64,000 bases of DNA from Flavobacterium urumqiense (GCF_900108015.1 NZ_FNVP01000008.1:113392-177391), one strand, 5' to 3'; numbered from the stretch's first letter, positions 9,751 through 17,967 are shown. Numbers and translations: made by a program. Notes: generated by a model not told the origin, from the sequence alone.

Positions 9751-10104
9751 CTATTGCAGCAATTCGCTTGACTTTGAAGGATCGGTGCGCTTAGAAACTA
9801 TGTTAGTGATTGCAAATTGTAATACATTACCTAATATTCTTTTGAATGGATTATGACTTGATCTCACCAATATTTTTTTGGTTAAGTAGCCTGTAGCAAT
9901 TCCAATAACATTACTAAGTAAATTTCCTTTTAAGTCAGGTGATGTTGTCATTTCTGAGAATACCCTTTTTATAATGTTTAAAGGCTTTATACTATCATAA
10001 GTTACTTCAAATTGTTCTTTAAGTATTCTTAATTCTTGTCTCTGTCTGTATTCTAATAAAGCGATAGTTTCCTTTAAAGTATCAGTTTCGTTCCTCTTTT
10101 TCAT
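9751..10104 (-). CDS. Hypothetical protein of a YtxH/holin-like operon
   Basis: A 117-residue, mostly helical and basic protein without signal peptide. A coiled-coil-like start (LKETIALLEYRQRQELRILKEQFEVTYDSI) is followed by a short hydrophobic stretch with glycines (LLSNVIGIATGYLTKKI), then a second hydrophobic part (ILGNVLQFAITNIV). I do not recognise a named family, though the arrangement (helix, then short amphipathic membrane-touching segment) often accompanies membrane-stress genes. It is the third gene of a minus-strand run (YtxH, holin-like, this), with one base separating it from the upstream gene, so it is probably co-transcribed and works with those membrane proteins. Confidence 0.7.
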   Translation of the reverse strand: MKKRNETDTLKETIALLEYRQRQELRILKEQFEVTYDSIKPLNIIKRVFSEMTTSPDLKGNLLSNVIGIATGYLTKKILVRSSHNPFKRILGNVLQFAITNIVSKRTDPSKSSELLQ

Positions 10105-10105
10105 A

Positions 10106-10453
10106 CTAACTTTTTTTTAACATTTTTGCAATTATGAAACTATTCACCGGTAATTTAATCCATTGATCTTTAAAGCTATTTATTAGAATAGCTAAAATAA
10201 AATAGGCACTGCCAACTACAAAATAACCATAATAGGTCTTTCCTAGTAATTCGCCTATCCATATAGAAAGTCCCATATTAATTAATAGGGCAAACATGGC
10301 AGCAACAATGATAACGGTTAATCTCGATAACATTGAGGATAAAACATCTGCAGATTTATCAATAACAGTCAGTTTTGTTAATTCTACAGTAGTCCGGGTG
10401 TAATCCTGTGCTCTTTCAAAAAGCGTTTCTATTGTTGTTGCCTGGTTGTCCAT
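10106..10453 (-). CDS. Holin-superfamily-III-like (Phage_holin_3_6 type) membrane protein
   Basis: A 115-residue protein with an N-terminal helix (ATTIETLFERAQDYTRTTVELTKL) and two central hydrophobic segments (about residues 40-62 and 70-95, TVIIVAAMFALLINMGLSIWIG and YYGYFVVGSAYFILAIL). This matches the putative holin-X family that is common on bacterial chromosomes next to YtxH genes and is usually not a phage lysis gene. Its role is thought to be in membrane or envelope stress. It sits between the YtxH gene and the 117-residue gene on the same strand, so a shared transcript is likely. Confidence 0.72.
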   Translation of the reverse strand: MDNQATTIETLFERAQDYTRTTVELTKLTVIDKSADVLSSMLSRLTVIIVAAMFALLINMGLSIWIGELLGKTYYGYFVVGSAYFILAILINSFKDQWIKLPVNSFIIAKMLKKS

Positions 10454-10503
10454 GATTTAAATTTTAAGCTTATTGATTATAAAATTTTAGTATTCAAATA
10501 GAA

Positions 10504-10848
10504 TTAAATATTTGAATTTTTTATTTCGTTTTTAAAATCACCAAATTTTGTTTGTCCTTCAGCCTTAGCATCATCAAACATTGTTTTTCCTGCATCTTTA
10601 GCATCATCAAATTTTGATTTTCCTTGAGAAAGTAAATTTTCTCCTTCTTTCCAAATTTTTTCATATTTATTAGTAATAGTCCCTAATAATGTATCTAATT
10701 TGTCTTTTAACTCATCACTATAATCATTACTTTTATCCATAAGTCTTCTTCTTGTTTTGTCTCCTTTTTCGGGTGCAAATAAAATTCCTAATAATGCTCC
10801 GGCTGCAACACCACCTAATATACCTAATATTACTTTATCTGTTTTCAT
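10504..10848 (-). CDS. YtxH domain protein
   Basis: The 114-residue product has the classical YtxH N-terminus: a glycine-rich membrane segment (VILGILGGVAAGALLGILFAP) followed at once by EKGDKTRRRLMDKS. The rest is a long charged helical tail with imperfect repeats (FDDAKDAGKTMFDDAKAEGQTKFGDFK). YtxH proteins are general-stress proteins anchored by one helix, with the tail in the cytosol. It is followed by the holin-like and 117-residue genes and preceded by the small lmo0937-type gene, all on the minus strand. Confidence 0.85.
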   Translation of the reverse strand: MKTDKVILGILGGVAAGALLGILFAPEKGDKTRRRLMDKSNDYSDELKDKLDTLLGTITNKYEKIWKEGENLLSQGKSKFDDAKDAGKTMFDDAKAEGQTKFGDFKNEIKNSNI

Positions 10849-10880
10849 AATTTATTTTTTTAAAATTTGCTTTCTATTTT

Positions 10881-11033
10881 TTATAATCTTCTTCCTTGTA
10901 TAAGTCTCAATATTATTGCAATTACTGCGATAACTAAGAGTATATGTATTATCGATCCTGCACTATATGCAAAGAACCCAATTGCCCAAAAAATGACTAA
11001 AATTACTGCGATTGTGTAAAGGAGGTTGCTCAT
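10881..11033 (-). CDS. lmo0937-family small membrane protein
   Basis: A 50-residue ORF read directly from the minus strand starts MSNLLYTIAVILVIFWAIGF and ends with RLIQGRRL. It consists of two hydrophobic helices joined by a short GSIIHIL-containing turn. This matches the lmo0937 family of tiny membrane proteins, which is widespread in Bacteroidota stress regions; the biochemical role is unknown. A GGAGGT-like stretch lies just before the ATG on the minus strand strand's coding side of the gene start region, within the first codons, so it is not used as a ribosome site. It lies 32 nt upstream of the YtxH start, suggesting co-transcription. Confidence 0.82.
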   Translation of the reverse strand: MSNLLYTIAVILVIFWAIGFFAYSAGSIIHILLVIAVIAIILRLIQGRRL

Positions 11034-11140
11034 GATTTTTGTTTTTAATTGTTAATTATTAATTTTTATTTAAATTTAAAAAATTTAATTGACTGTATTA
11101 TAGTAATTTATGTTTTTTTAAAATTTATTTATGATTTGTA

Positions 11141-11779
11141 CTAGTTGAATGAGAAAGCCCCATAAAAACTTAAGACACTATTTTTACCGTCAGGAAAAGT
11201 ATAGTTTGTGCCAGAATAATTTCTTTCTTTTCCTACTTTTGTAAGACCATAATTGTATCTTACTCCAAAACTAACAGTTTCTAAATCAAACCCAAGACCA
11301 GCTGCAACACCAGCATCAATTTTATTGAAATCATCCGTGTTTATATTGTCTTGGAAATTATAAGTTCCAGATTCATTTGTAGTTTTACCACTGATCAAGT
11401 AACCAGCATAAGGTCCTACTTGCACATTGAAGTTTTTTGTAACATTTGCAACCAACATAACCGGTACTTCAATATAATTTAATTTGAATTTTGCAGTTCC
11501 AGAAGCAAACACATTGTTATAAACTACTTCAGCACCTTTCCCAGTGTAATAAACTTCAGGTTGAATAGAAATAGAATTGGTTACCGGAACTTTAGCATAT
11601 AAACCGATGTTAAAACCAGTTAATACATTTTCGTCATCTGCATTGTCGGTATATAAATTAGAGAAGTTAACTCCTCCTTTTACACCAAACTTTGCAACGT
11701 TGCTTTGAGCGTTACTATTTGTGTAACTTATAAAGGTCAATAATAATGACGCTAAAATTATTTTTCTTGAATTTTTCAT
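11141..11779 (-). CDS. Outer-membrane beta-barrel (porin-family) protein
   Basis: A 212-residue secreted protein with a typical signal peptide (ILASLLLTFISYTNSNAQ, cleavage after NAQ). The rest forms alternating hydrophobic strands of a small outer-membrane barrel (FGVKGGVNFSNLY, GFNIGLYAKV, SIQPEVYYTGKGAEV, YIEVPVMLVANVT, VQVGPYAGYLISG) and ends in LSFYGAFSFN with the terminal Phe-x expected for barrel assembly. This is the OMP_b-brl_2/PorT-like family; it can act as a passive pore or structural protein. Its upstream region holds a copy of the shared 36-nt stress element ending 62 nt before the ATG, so stress-induced expression is inferred. Confidence 0.85.
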   Translation of the reverse strand: MKNSRKIILASLLLTFISYTNSNAQSNVAKFGVKGGVNFSNLYTDNADDENVLTGFNIGLYAKVPVTNSISIQPEVYYTGKGAEVVYNNVFASGTAKFKLNYIEVPVMLVANVTKNFNVQVGPYAGYLISGKTTNESGTYNFQDNINTDDFNKIDAGVAAGLGFDLETVSFGVRYNYGLTKVGKERNYSGTNYTFPDGKNSVLSFYGAFSFN

Positions 11780-11841
11780 CTAATTTATTTTTAATGTGTT
11801 TTTGTTGTTTTACAAAGGTGGTCACGATTGAGGAGAAAAGA

Positions 11842-11877
11842 GTTACAAAACTTTTTGTAAAACTTATATTATTCACA
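11842..11877 (-). promoter_or_regulatory. Stress-type 36-nt element before the porin gene
   Basis: On the minus strand: TGTGAATAATATAA, 12 nt, GTTTTGTAAC. It is close to the consensus of the eight elements. The 3' edge is 62 nt upstream of the porin start. Together with the copies before the CsbD-like and DUF4382 genes it marks three neighbouring genes as one probable regulon. Confidence 0.65.
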
Positions 11878-11940
11878 CTTACTGCATACTTTGTGGGTTT
11901 GTAAAATAAATTTATTTTTTTTAAATAAATTATAAAGCAT

Positions 11941-11970
11941 AAAAAAAGGCGAGTTATTTAACTCACCTTT
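11941..11970 (-). terminator. Terminator after the coiled-coil lipoprotein gene
   Basis: An inverted repeat (AAAGGCGAGTT and AACTCACCTTT, one G-T wobble, 4-nt loop) starts just after the stop codon of the 155-residue lipoprotein gene. On the minus strand it is followed by seven T, as in an intrinsic terminator. Confidence 0.8.
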
Positions 11971-11976
11971 AGAATA

Positions 11977-12444
11977 TTAATTATTTTTTGTTGTAACCGT
12001 CATTTCTTTTATTTCTCGATTAAGTTGCTCGATATCATGATTATATTCTCGTTTAAATAGTTCCCAATCATCACTGGTATTGTTTTTATAACTGTCCACT
12101 TTAATCTTAATATCCTTATTTTTTTGTTCCAGTTCTTGAATTTTTTTACTGTACAAAGTATCAATCGAAGTTCCTGATTTTATTATTTTATCTTTCAATT
12201 TCCCGATTCTAATTTCATTGTCAATGATTCTTATATTAGTCTCTTTTTTGATTTTTTTCCATTCCTCGGCATTTGCTTCTTTTTTTGCCATCATTAATTT
12301 TTCTTTGGCATCTTCCGTGTTTTCTCTCGCGTCAGCTACATCATCTTTTGCCTCTTCTTCTCTTTTAGGAGAACTATTACATCCCAGTATTACTGTCGCT
12401 GTCATTAAAGTTAATGCGGCTAGTGTATAAATTGTTTTCTTCAT
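11977..12444 (-). CDS. Coiled-coil lipoprotein, function unknown
   Basis: The 155-residue product has a lipoprotein signal with the lipobox LGC (TATVILGCNSS). The remaining ~130 residues are highly charged and probably form two coiled-coil helices (about residues 28-75, EEEAKDDVADARENTEDAKEKLM, and 90-150, KKIQELEQKNKDIKIKVDSYK). This form is common in Flavobacterium near stress genes; it probably stays on the periplasmic face of a membrane and may interact with peptidoglycan or another protein, which is an inference from shape only. It is a single gene with its own terminator. No clear copy of the shared 36-nt element precedes it. Confidence 0.72.
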   Translation of the reverse strand: MKKTIYTLAALTLMTATVILGCNSSPKREEEAKDDVADARENTEDAKEKLMMAKKEANAEEWKKIKKETNIRIIDNEIRIGKLKDKIIKSGTSIDTLYSKKIQELEQKNKDIKIKVDSYKNNTSDDWELFKREYNHDIEQLNREIKEMTVTTKNN

Positions 12445-12630
12445 TGTCTAAACTTTAGGATTTATTTGGAGTAATGGATAATAACAAATTTAATTGTAGG
12501 ATAATTTCAAATCAATCGATAACGTTTTAAGGAAGTTAATTTGTTCACTGAAAAAATAAAACAGTGTTATGTTGGTAATTAAAAAATTGGTAATAAATAT
12601 AGTTATTGACTGTTAACTTATGAATTATAT

Positions 12631-12816
12631 CTATAGTCCTTCAATGATTTTTAGTAATTCTTCTCTAGTTTTACCCAGTTTTTTTTGAAGTTTTGAAATC
12701 ATTTCTTCTTTTGTTCCTTCTTTAAATAAAATATCATTATCAGTCAAAGCAGCAAATTTTTGTTTTAATTTTTCTTTTTGTTGATCCCAATTTCCTTTTG
12801 ATTCTTCCGTGTTCAT
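12631..12816 (-). CDS. CsbD-like general stress protein
   Basis: A 61-residue hydrophilic, Lys/Glu-rich protein. It starts with the CsbD-like ENKGNWxQxKxxLKQKFAxLTDxD pattern (here ESKGNWDQQKEKLKQKFAAL) and ends in a second helix (LQKKLGKTREELLKIIEGL). CsbD proteins are small cytosolic proteins of unknown action that are strongly induced by general stress in many bacteria. The shared 36-nt element lies 69 nt upstream, which supports stress-linked regulation. The gene is monocistronic, with 185 nt to the next minus-strand gene. Confidence 0.85.
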   Translation of the reverse strand: MNTEESKGNWDQQKEKLKQKFAALTDNDILFKEGTKEEMISKLQKKLGKTREELLKIIEGL

Positions 12817-12885
12817 TTTGATTTATTTATACCACGAAAAACTTTTCATGATTTTACAAAGTTCGATGAATAACCGATAAAACAG

Positions 12886-12921
12886 TTTATACAATTTTTC
12901 TCAAAAGTTATATCTTTCACA
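12886..12921 (-). promoter_or_regulatory. Stress-type 36-nt element before the CsbD-like gene
   Basis: On the minus strand: TGTGAAAGATATAA, 12 nt, AATTGTATAAA at the 3' part (the last bases differ from the GTAAC consensus). The 3' edge lies 69 nt before the CsbD-like start. Placement in front of a classical general-stress gene is the best clue to the role of the motif. Confidence 0.6.
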
Positions 12922-12952
12922 CATTTTAAGAAAATGTATTTTATTTACCAAA

Positions 12953-13378
12953 TTATTCAGACTTAATTTCGTCATCAATTATATCAATTTCATCATCCAG
13001 TTCTTTGATTTTTTCGGCAAGTTCACTGTATTCTTTCGAAAGTTCCGTTATTTCTCTTTCTGTTTTTGCTTCAACATTCATTACTGCATTACTAGCTGTA
13101 TCGTGAGATGAAACCAGTTCGTTAATTTTCAAATGCAATGACGCTGAAAATTTATTAAATGATTTTTGAATAATAAATAAACTTAAAAAAGTGGTTCCAA
13201 AAATTATATCCCCAATAATTTGATGCATATCTTGCGTAGCGAAAAAGCTGTTAATCCACCAATATAATACTAGAGCTAATGCAATAATAAAGGTAATTGA
13301 ATTACCAAGAATACTTGTTGCTACAGAAGTGAGTTTTTCAAAAACACTTTCTAAATGACTATAAATTTTAACCATCAA
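12953..13378 (-). CDS. Low-affinity iron permease family protein
   Basis: The 141-residue product has two hydrophobic segments (about residues 25-45, GNSITFIIALALVLYWWI, and 53-75, QIIGDIIFGTTFLSLFIIQ) followed by a NKFSASLHLKINELV motif and a C-terminal coiled coil with many Glu/Asp (about residues 105-140). This matches the low-affinity iron permease family, named after yeast Fet4-like proteins, but in bacteria the transport function is unproven. The ATG is doubled (MMVKI); either could start. It belongs to the stress block; a weak relative of the 36-nt element at 13423-13458 lies 44 nt upstream. Confidence 0.75.
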   Translation of the reverse strand: MMVKIYSHLESVFEKLTSVATSILGNSITFIIALALVLYWWINSFFATQDMHQIIGDIIFGTTFLSLFIIQKSFNKFSASLHLKINELVSSHDTASNAVMNVEAKTEREITELSKEYSELAEKIKELDDEIDIIDDEIKSE

Positions 13379-13510
13379 TTATAAGTTTGATTTTTAAATT
13401 ATAAAAAGAATAACAATATAAAAGTGACATTTATTATTTCAGAAATTTAATATTCACGTTTATATTATAGTTGCTTTTAAAAAAAATAAAAGTAATTATT
13501 TATATTGGTA

Positions 13511-13711
13511 TTATTTTAGCGTATATTTTTTTAACAACGACTCCAAAGAATTGTAATAATCCTGTAAAATTTTAATATTTATCTCTGGATTTTTGGTATC
13601 AGGAACGGTTACTGGCATTTCTTCCAAGTATTTAGATAGTTCAGGATATTCCGTTTTAATTTTCATTGTAATTTTAAGAATAGCTTCTTCGATTTCGATT
13701 TCAGTTTTCAT
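13511..13711 (-). CDS. Small hypothetical cytosolic protein
   Basis: A 66-residue ORF with helix-forming, acidic and Lys-rich content and a central proline-containing stretch (MPVTVPDTKNPEINIKILQDYYNSLESLLKKY). There is no signal or membrane segment. I know similar short unannotated proteins in Flavobacterium stress regions, but no function has been assigned. It lies between the iron-permease-like gene and the DUF4382 gene, all on the minus strand, with its own intergenic gaps, so it may be monocistronic. Confidence 0.6.
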   Translation of the reverse strand: MKTEIEIEEAILKITMKIKTEYPELSKYLEEMPVTVPDTKNPEINIKILQDYYNSLESLLKKYTLK

Positions 13712-13816
13712 AATTTTTTTATTTTTAATAACATTAAATATTTCGCGATATCTTATAATTATATTTTAGAATATCTACTCTTTGGAATATTTAAAATTTT
13801 GATTTTATTCTTGTAA

Positions 13817-13856
13817 AAAAAAACACTCAATTTATAATAAATTAAGTGTTTTTTTA
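13817..13856 (-). terminator. Terminator after the DUF4382 gene
   Basis: A 13-14-bp stem (AAAACACTCAATTT paired with AAATTAAGTGTTTT, one mismatch) with a 5-nt loop is flanked by runs of A and T on both sides. It follows the DUF4382 stop and could end transcription in both directions. Confidence 0.8.
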
Positions 13857-13874
13857 ATAGAATCATAATGCTTT

Positions 13875-14642
13875 TTAAAATGCAATTGGTCCTAAATCAT
13901 ATGTATTACCTGCTGTCACTACGATAGTGCTTTTTGTTACAGGCAATAAAGGTAAAACAGGAGTGATAGTTACGTTGTAAGTTCCTGAAGGAAGCCCCAT
14001 AACTAAAAATTCACCAGTTGCACTTACGCTTGTAGAATACGATAAACCCGTTAGAACATCAACAGCCGTTACTACAGCTGAACTACCTACTGGTGTAATT
14101 TTTCCTTTTATGTTACCGCTTTCAGCCGCTACAATTGTTCTAACAACAGGTTTCAATTTATACGCTCCATTTCCTGTATTCACAATAGATTTGTTAGCAT
14201 CAAAATCAAGTAAAACATTATACAAAATACCTTGTTGAAGAGTTTGGTGTACTTGAAGTTTTAATCCTGATTGCTCAGCGCTTGGAGTACTCAAAGGATA
14301 AGTTGTATTATCTACAACTACCGTATTCCTTGTTCCAAGTATAAGTCTAATTTGTGCTACCTTAGAAATTTGTAAGGTATCAGTAGCAATAAGTTTAGTT
14401 TTTCCATTAGTCAAATCAAGTAGGTTATAAATTCCCTTCTTTACATTCAACGTCACCGTTTCTCCAGCATCTCCAGTCACTTCTACACCTAATAAGTCAA
14501 CATTTACTTGTTGATATGGACCAGGAGCATCTGTCATTTTTACAGCATATGGATAACTTGAAGCTGTGTCATCGTTGTTGTTGCAAGAGATCATAATAAT
14601 CCCCAATACGATTAAAGATAGAATAATTTTCATTTTTTTCAT
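13875..14642 (-). CDS. DUF4382 domain lipoprotein
   Basis: The 255-residue product starts with a lipoprotein signal (LIVLGIIMISCNNND). The first ~145 residues are the DUF4382 beta-rich domain (YAVKMTDAPGPYQQVNVDLLGVEV, then LQVHQTLQQGILYNVLLDFDANKSIV, KLKPVVR). A carboxypeptidase-regulatory-like/Ig-type C-terminal fold follows (IKGKITPVGSSAVVTAVD, then GEFLVMGLPSGTYNVTITP). It is most likely a surface or periplasmic lipoprotein of unknown role. The 36-nt stress element ends 72 nt before the ATG. Confidence 0.85.
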   Translation of the reverse strand: MKKMKIILSLIVLGIIMISCNNNDDTASSYPYAVKMTDAPGPYQQVNVDLLGVEVTGDAGETVTLNVKKGIYNLLDLTNGKTKLIATDTLQISKVAQIRLILGTRNTVVVDNTTYPLSTPSAEQSGLKLQVHQTLQQGILYNVLLDFDANKSIVNTGNGAYKLKPVVRTIVAAESGNIKGKITPVGSSAVVTAVDVLTGLSYSTSVSATGEFLVMGLPSGTYNVTITPVLPLLPVTKSTIVVTAGNTYDLGPIAF

Positions 14643-14714
14643 TTTCGATTGTTTTTATTGTTTTAAAATACTTTTTATTATTTGGTAAAGGTAATGGCAA
14701 CAGTAAAACGATCT

Positions 14715-14750
14715 GTTACATAACTTTAGTATTAAGTTGTAGGATTCACA
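14715..14750 (-). promoter_or_regulatory. Stress-type 36-nt element before the DUF4382 gene
   Basis: On the minus strand: TGTGAATCCTACAA, 12 nt, GTTATGTAAC. The second half is a perfect consensus match. The 3' edge lies 72 nt before the ATG of the DUF4382 gene. Confidence 0.65.
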
Positions 14751-14787
14751 CTTTAAAACAACAATGATTTAAGACTTTTCTTATATA

Positions 14788-15456
14788 TCAAAATTTTTCC
14801 TTTACAATGCGGTCTTTTTTGACATTTAAAACTAATAAATACTTTTCCATTGCTTCCATCATTGGTGGAGGTCCGCAGAGGTAAAATAATTCATCATCCC
14901 CTTTTAGGTTGATTTTAATAAAATTTTCATTGATTTGACCATACTCATATCCAGTACGTTTTTCTTGTGATAAAATGTTAATGAAATTATTGCCTAGTAA
15001 TGCTTTAAATTCATCTTCTAATATTATATCATCTTTAGTTTTATTAGCAAAAATCAGTTTGTTATTACCAATTTTATTTATCGATTTAAGATGCCTGAAA
15101 ATGGATATAAAAGGGGTAACGCCCGCTCCTCCCGCTATAAATATACCTTCACCTTTGTACGAGATATAACCAAATACTTCATGTAAAATTAACTCATCCT
15201 CTTTTTTTAATTTTAAAAGTTCGTTGGTAACTCCTTTGTGTGATGGATATATTTTTATAGTGAATTCTAAATAGTCATCCTCTGGTAGACTTGTGAAGGT
15301 GAAAGGTCTTTTTTTACTTTGCCATTCAGTTGTGTTAATTGATAACTCCGTGGCTTGTCCTGGTAAAAAGCTGTAAGCCTCCGGTTTGGTTGTTTGGATT
15401 TGCAACACATCATGTGCGACAGTTTTTATAGATTTTATTTTTACTATATTTTCCAT
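14788..15456 (-). CDS. FAD-binding ferredoxin/flavodoxin reductase-family protein
   Basis: The 222-residue product is a complete FNR-type module without an extra iron-sulfur domain. The FAD-binding half has the RPFTFTS motif (arginine and serine contact the flavin), and the NAD(P)-binding half has GGAGVTPF and the C-terminal CGPPPMM motif. Such enzymes move electrons between NAD(P)H and a carrier such as flavodoxin or ferredoxin, or reduce flavins. The partner is not encoded nearby. It is the last of the envelope/stress block on the minus strand, 53 nt downstream of the MlaD-like gene; a role in redox stress is an inference from position. Confidence 0.85.
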   Translation of the reverse strand: MENIVKIKSIKTVAHDVLQIQTTKPEAYSFLPGQATELSINTTEWQSKKRPFTFTSLPEDDYLEFTIKIYPSHKGVTNELLKLKKEDELILHEVFGYISYKGEGIFIAGGAGVTPFISIFRHLKSINKIGNNKLIFANKTKDDIILEDEFKALLGNNFINILSQEKRTGYEYGQINENFIKINLKGDDELFYLCGPPPMMEAMEKYLLVLNVKKDRIVKEKF

Positions 15457-15509
15457 ATTAGTCTGATTTTTTTTAATAATACTTTTTAGAAAAATTTTAT
15501 CTAAAAAAT

Positions 15510-16400
15510 TTATTTTTTGACAGCAGCGGCACTATCTTCAGCCATCTTCATAGCCTTTTTCAGTTCTGCTTCTTCTTTACTATCTAATTCTTCCTGTTTT
15601 TTATCTTCGGCTTTTTCCTTTTTCTTAAAGTAACCTCTCAATAAAAAATTATGTTTTGCGGCCTCCGTAATTTCCGTAAATCCTTTGGTTGTTTCTTCGA
15701 TATTTTTCATCGTAGAGTCTACCATTTTACCCATTTTCTTATCCGTCACTAATTTTGATAAAGCTCCATCTCCATTGTTCATTTTATTGGTGAATGAAGC
15801 AAATTCATTGGAAGTGGTTTCAAGGTTCAGCAGTGATTTTTTTATACTGCCGGCCATTTCTTTATCTGTCATTAATTTTGATAAAGTTCCATTTCCATTG
15901 TTCATGTTATACGTAAATTGAGCAAGTTGTGCCGTAATAATACCGGCATTATCTACGCTTTTTTTAACGCTACCCATCACATCTTCCATATCTATTGGTA
16001 TTTTGGAGGCAATTAAGTCATTGTCCTCAACAATTTTAGTAGAGGCAATTCCAGGAGATATGGTTAATACTTTATCTCCCATTAATCCGTCAGAACCAAT
16101 ACTTGCTGTTGCGTCAGTTTTAATAAACTTTCGTACTTCATCTTTAATCACAAAGACTACTACTACAGATGAATCAGTTTTTAATTGAATATCACTTACG
16201 GTACCAATATTAATTCCGGCAAAGCGTACATTATTTCCTATTTCGAGACCACTTACACTTTTGAAATTAGATTTTAAATTAAATGTTGAACCGAAAAGAT
16301 TTTTCTGTTTTCCAACAAAATATATAGTACTTACAAAAAGGACTAATCCAATTATTACAAACATTCCCAATTTCCATTGGAACCCAGATTCTTTATTCAT
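15510..16400 (-). CDS. mlaD: MlaD-type MCE-domain substrate-binding protein
   Basis: The 296-residue protein has an N-terminal membrane anchor (LGMFVIIGLVLFVSTIYFVG) and the MCE domain right after it (NLKSNFKSVSGLEIGNNVRFAGINIGTV, then VFVIKDEVRKFIKTDATASIGSDGLMGDKVLTI). A second part has two similar helical repeats (KLMTDKEMAGSIKKSLLNLE and KLVTDKKMGKMVDSTMKNIE). It ends in a Lys/Glu-rich coiled-coil tail longer than in E. coli MlaD. MlaD forms a hexamer on the periplasmic side and passes phospholipids to the MlaE permease. It is 30 nt downstream of the ATPase gene, in the order E-F-D on the minus strand. Confidence 0.88.
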   Translation of the reverse strand: MNKESGFQWKLGMFVIIGLVLFVSTIYFVGKQKNLFGSTFNLKSNFKSVSGLEIGNNVRFAGINIGTVSDIQLKTDSSVVVVFVIKDEVRKFIKTDATASIGSDGLMGDKVLTISPGIASTKIVEDNDLIASKIPIDMEDVMGSVKKSVDNAGIITAQLAQFTYNMNNGNGTLSKLMTDKEMAGSIKKSLLNLETTSNEFASFTNKMNNGDGALSKLVTDKKMGKMVDSTMKNIEETTKGFTEITEAAKHNFLLRGYFKKKEKAEDKKQEELDSKEEAELKKAMKMAEDSAAAVKK

Positions 16401-16430
16401 AATTTATATTTTTAATTATTATTTTAATTT

Positions 16431-17207
16431 TTAAATAAAAAAAGAACGCACCCATTCGTCGTCACTTTTCTCTAATTCTTCATAGCTGCCTTCAGCATGA
16501 ATTATCCCATCTTTCAAAATCATGAGTCGGTCAGCGGTGTGTTTTGCACAGGCCATATCATGAGTAATAATAATAGAAGAAGTTTTATTTTTTTTCTGTA
16601 TTTCCAATATTAATTCGCTTATTTCTCGTGATGTTATCGTGTCTAATCCTGTTGTAGGTTCGTCATACAATATTATTTCAGGTTTAAGAATTAGTGTGCG
16701 TGCAAGTCCAATCCTTTTGCGCATACCGCCGGATAATTCCGAAGGCATTTTATCAATAGCATCAGCTAAGCCAACACTTTCTAGAACTTCTACGATTTGA
16801 GCCTCTAATTCTTCCGAGGATAAATTCGTTACATGTCGTTTTAAGGTAAAACCAAGGTTCTCCCGAACGCTCATCGAGTCATATAAAGCTGCATTTTGAA
16901 AAAGAAATCCAATTCTGACTCTAATCTCATTAAGCTGAGCATTATCCAGTTTGGTTATGTCCGTATCAAATACTTTTATTTTCCCTTTATCTGCAACGAC
17001 CAATCCCACTACACATTTAATAGTTATTGATTTTCCAGATCCGGATTTCCCTAATATTACTAAGTTTTCTCCTTTATTTACAATTAAATTCACTCCTTTT
17101 AATACCTGATTTTTTCCAAAGGATTTATGCAAGTCTGTAATTTCTATTATTGGAGCTTCGTTAACTGGTAGGGCAGGAGTATCTATATTTTTTTTCTCTT
17201 GTATCAT
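16431..17207 (-). CDS. mlaF: MlaF-type ABC transporter ATPase for phospholipid transport
   Basis: A 258-residue ATPase with Walker A GKSGSGKS (about residues 53-60), signature SELSGGMRKR, Walker B in EIILYDEPTTGLD, and a switch histidine in IIITHDM. The GGMRKR form of the signature is characteristic of the Mla/Mkl branch. It drives phospholipid movement between outer and inner membranes, an envelope-integrity function. It directly follows the permease gene with one base between, and the MlaD-like gene follows, so the three form one operon. MlaB and MlaC genes are not present nearby, as is usual in Bacteroidota. Confidence 0.93.
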   Translation of the reverse strand: MIQEKKNIDTPALPVNEAPIIEITDLHKSFGKNQVLKGVNLIVNKGENLVILGKSGSGKSITIKCVVGLVVADKGKIKVFDTDITKLDNAQLNEIRVRIGFLFQNAALYDSMSVRENLGFTLKRHVTNLSSEELEAQIVEVLESVGLADAIDKMPSELSGGMRKRIGLARTLILKPEIILYDEPTTGLDTITSREISELILEIQKKNKTSSIIITHDMACAKHTADRLMILKDGIIHAEGSYEELEKSDDEWVRSFFI

Positions 17208-17208
17208 T

Positions 17209-17967
17209 TTAGAAGAATAAATCAGTTATCTGCACTGCCAACATATCAATAATGAATATAGTTAATGAAGCAGTAACTACTGCAGAGTTTGCTGCTAAAC
17301 CAACGCTTTCAGTTCCGTTAGCGGCAGTAAATCCTTTATAACAGCCAATCATTCCAATAAAAAAACCAAAGAAAAATGTTTTAATTGTTGCTGGTACAAT
17401 ATCTAAAAAGGCTAACGATTCAAAAACTTGAGAGGTATAGCGGGTTAGATTAATTTCGCTATGCATATTCACGCCAATATATCCTCCTAACATCCCAATA
17501 GCATCAGCAAATATCACTAAAATAGGAATCATAAGCGTAGTGGCTAAAATTCTTGTAACTACCAGGTATTTAAAAGGATTAATAGCTGCTACTTCCATAG
17601 CATCAATTTGTTCAGTAACTTTCATTGAACCTAGTTCGGCCCCAATACCTGACGAAACTTTCCCGGCACAGATTAAGGCTGTAATCACTGGAGCAATCTC
17701 TCTTATTAGAGAAAGGGCGACCATTCCTGGCAGCCAGGATTCAGCTCCAAATTTTGCCAATGTTGGTCTCGATTGAAGCGTAAGTACCAATCCCATAATA
17801 AAGCCTGTAATTGCCACTAATGGTAAGGATTTATATCCAATAACGTAACATTGCTTAACGAACTCTTTGAATTCATAAGGAGGTTTAAAAACTTCTTTGA
17901 AAAAGCGCGTCGCAAACAGCGAAACTTTACCTACATCGTTAAAAGTATTCTTTAAATAAATAATCAA
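17209..17967 (-). CDS. mlaE: MlaE-type ABC transporter permease
   Basis: The 252-residue product has the MlaE/YrbE fold: an N-terminal amphipathic helix (FEFVKQC-like EFKEFVKQCYVIG) and then five hydrophobic segments. A conserved LIREIAPVITALICAGKVSSGIGAELGSMKVTEQIDAMEVAAINPFKYLV stretch lies in the middle (split here only for description; key pieces are REIAPVI, GAELGSM and EQIDAM). The end has CYKGFTAANGTESVG. It is the first gene of the mlaEFD operon. No 36-nt element is visible upstream, so this operon probably uses another promoter than its stress neighbours. Confidence 0.9.
   Translation of the reverse strand: MIIYLKNTFNDVGKVSLFATRFFKEVFKPPYEFKEFVKQCYVIGYKSLPLVAITGFIMGLVLTLQSRPTLAKFGAESWLPGMVALSLIREIAPVITALICAGKVSSGIGAELGSMKVTEQIDAMEVAAINPFKYLVVTRILATTLMIPILVIFADAIGMLGGYIGVNMHSEINLTRYTSQVFESLAFLDIVPATIKTFFFGFFIGMIGCYKGFTAANGTESVGLAANSAVVTASLTIFIIDMLAVQITDLFF

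Noticed and set aside
10106..10453. Prophage lysis gene (holin)
   Set aside because: The holin-like gene sits between YtxH and another stress-type gene with no phage genes nearby, as is usual for this chromosomal family.
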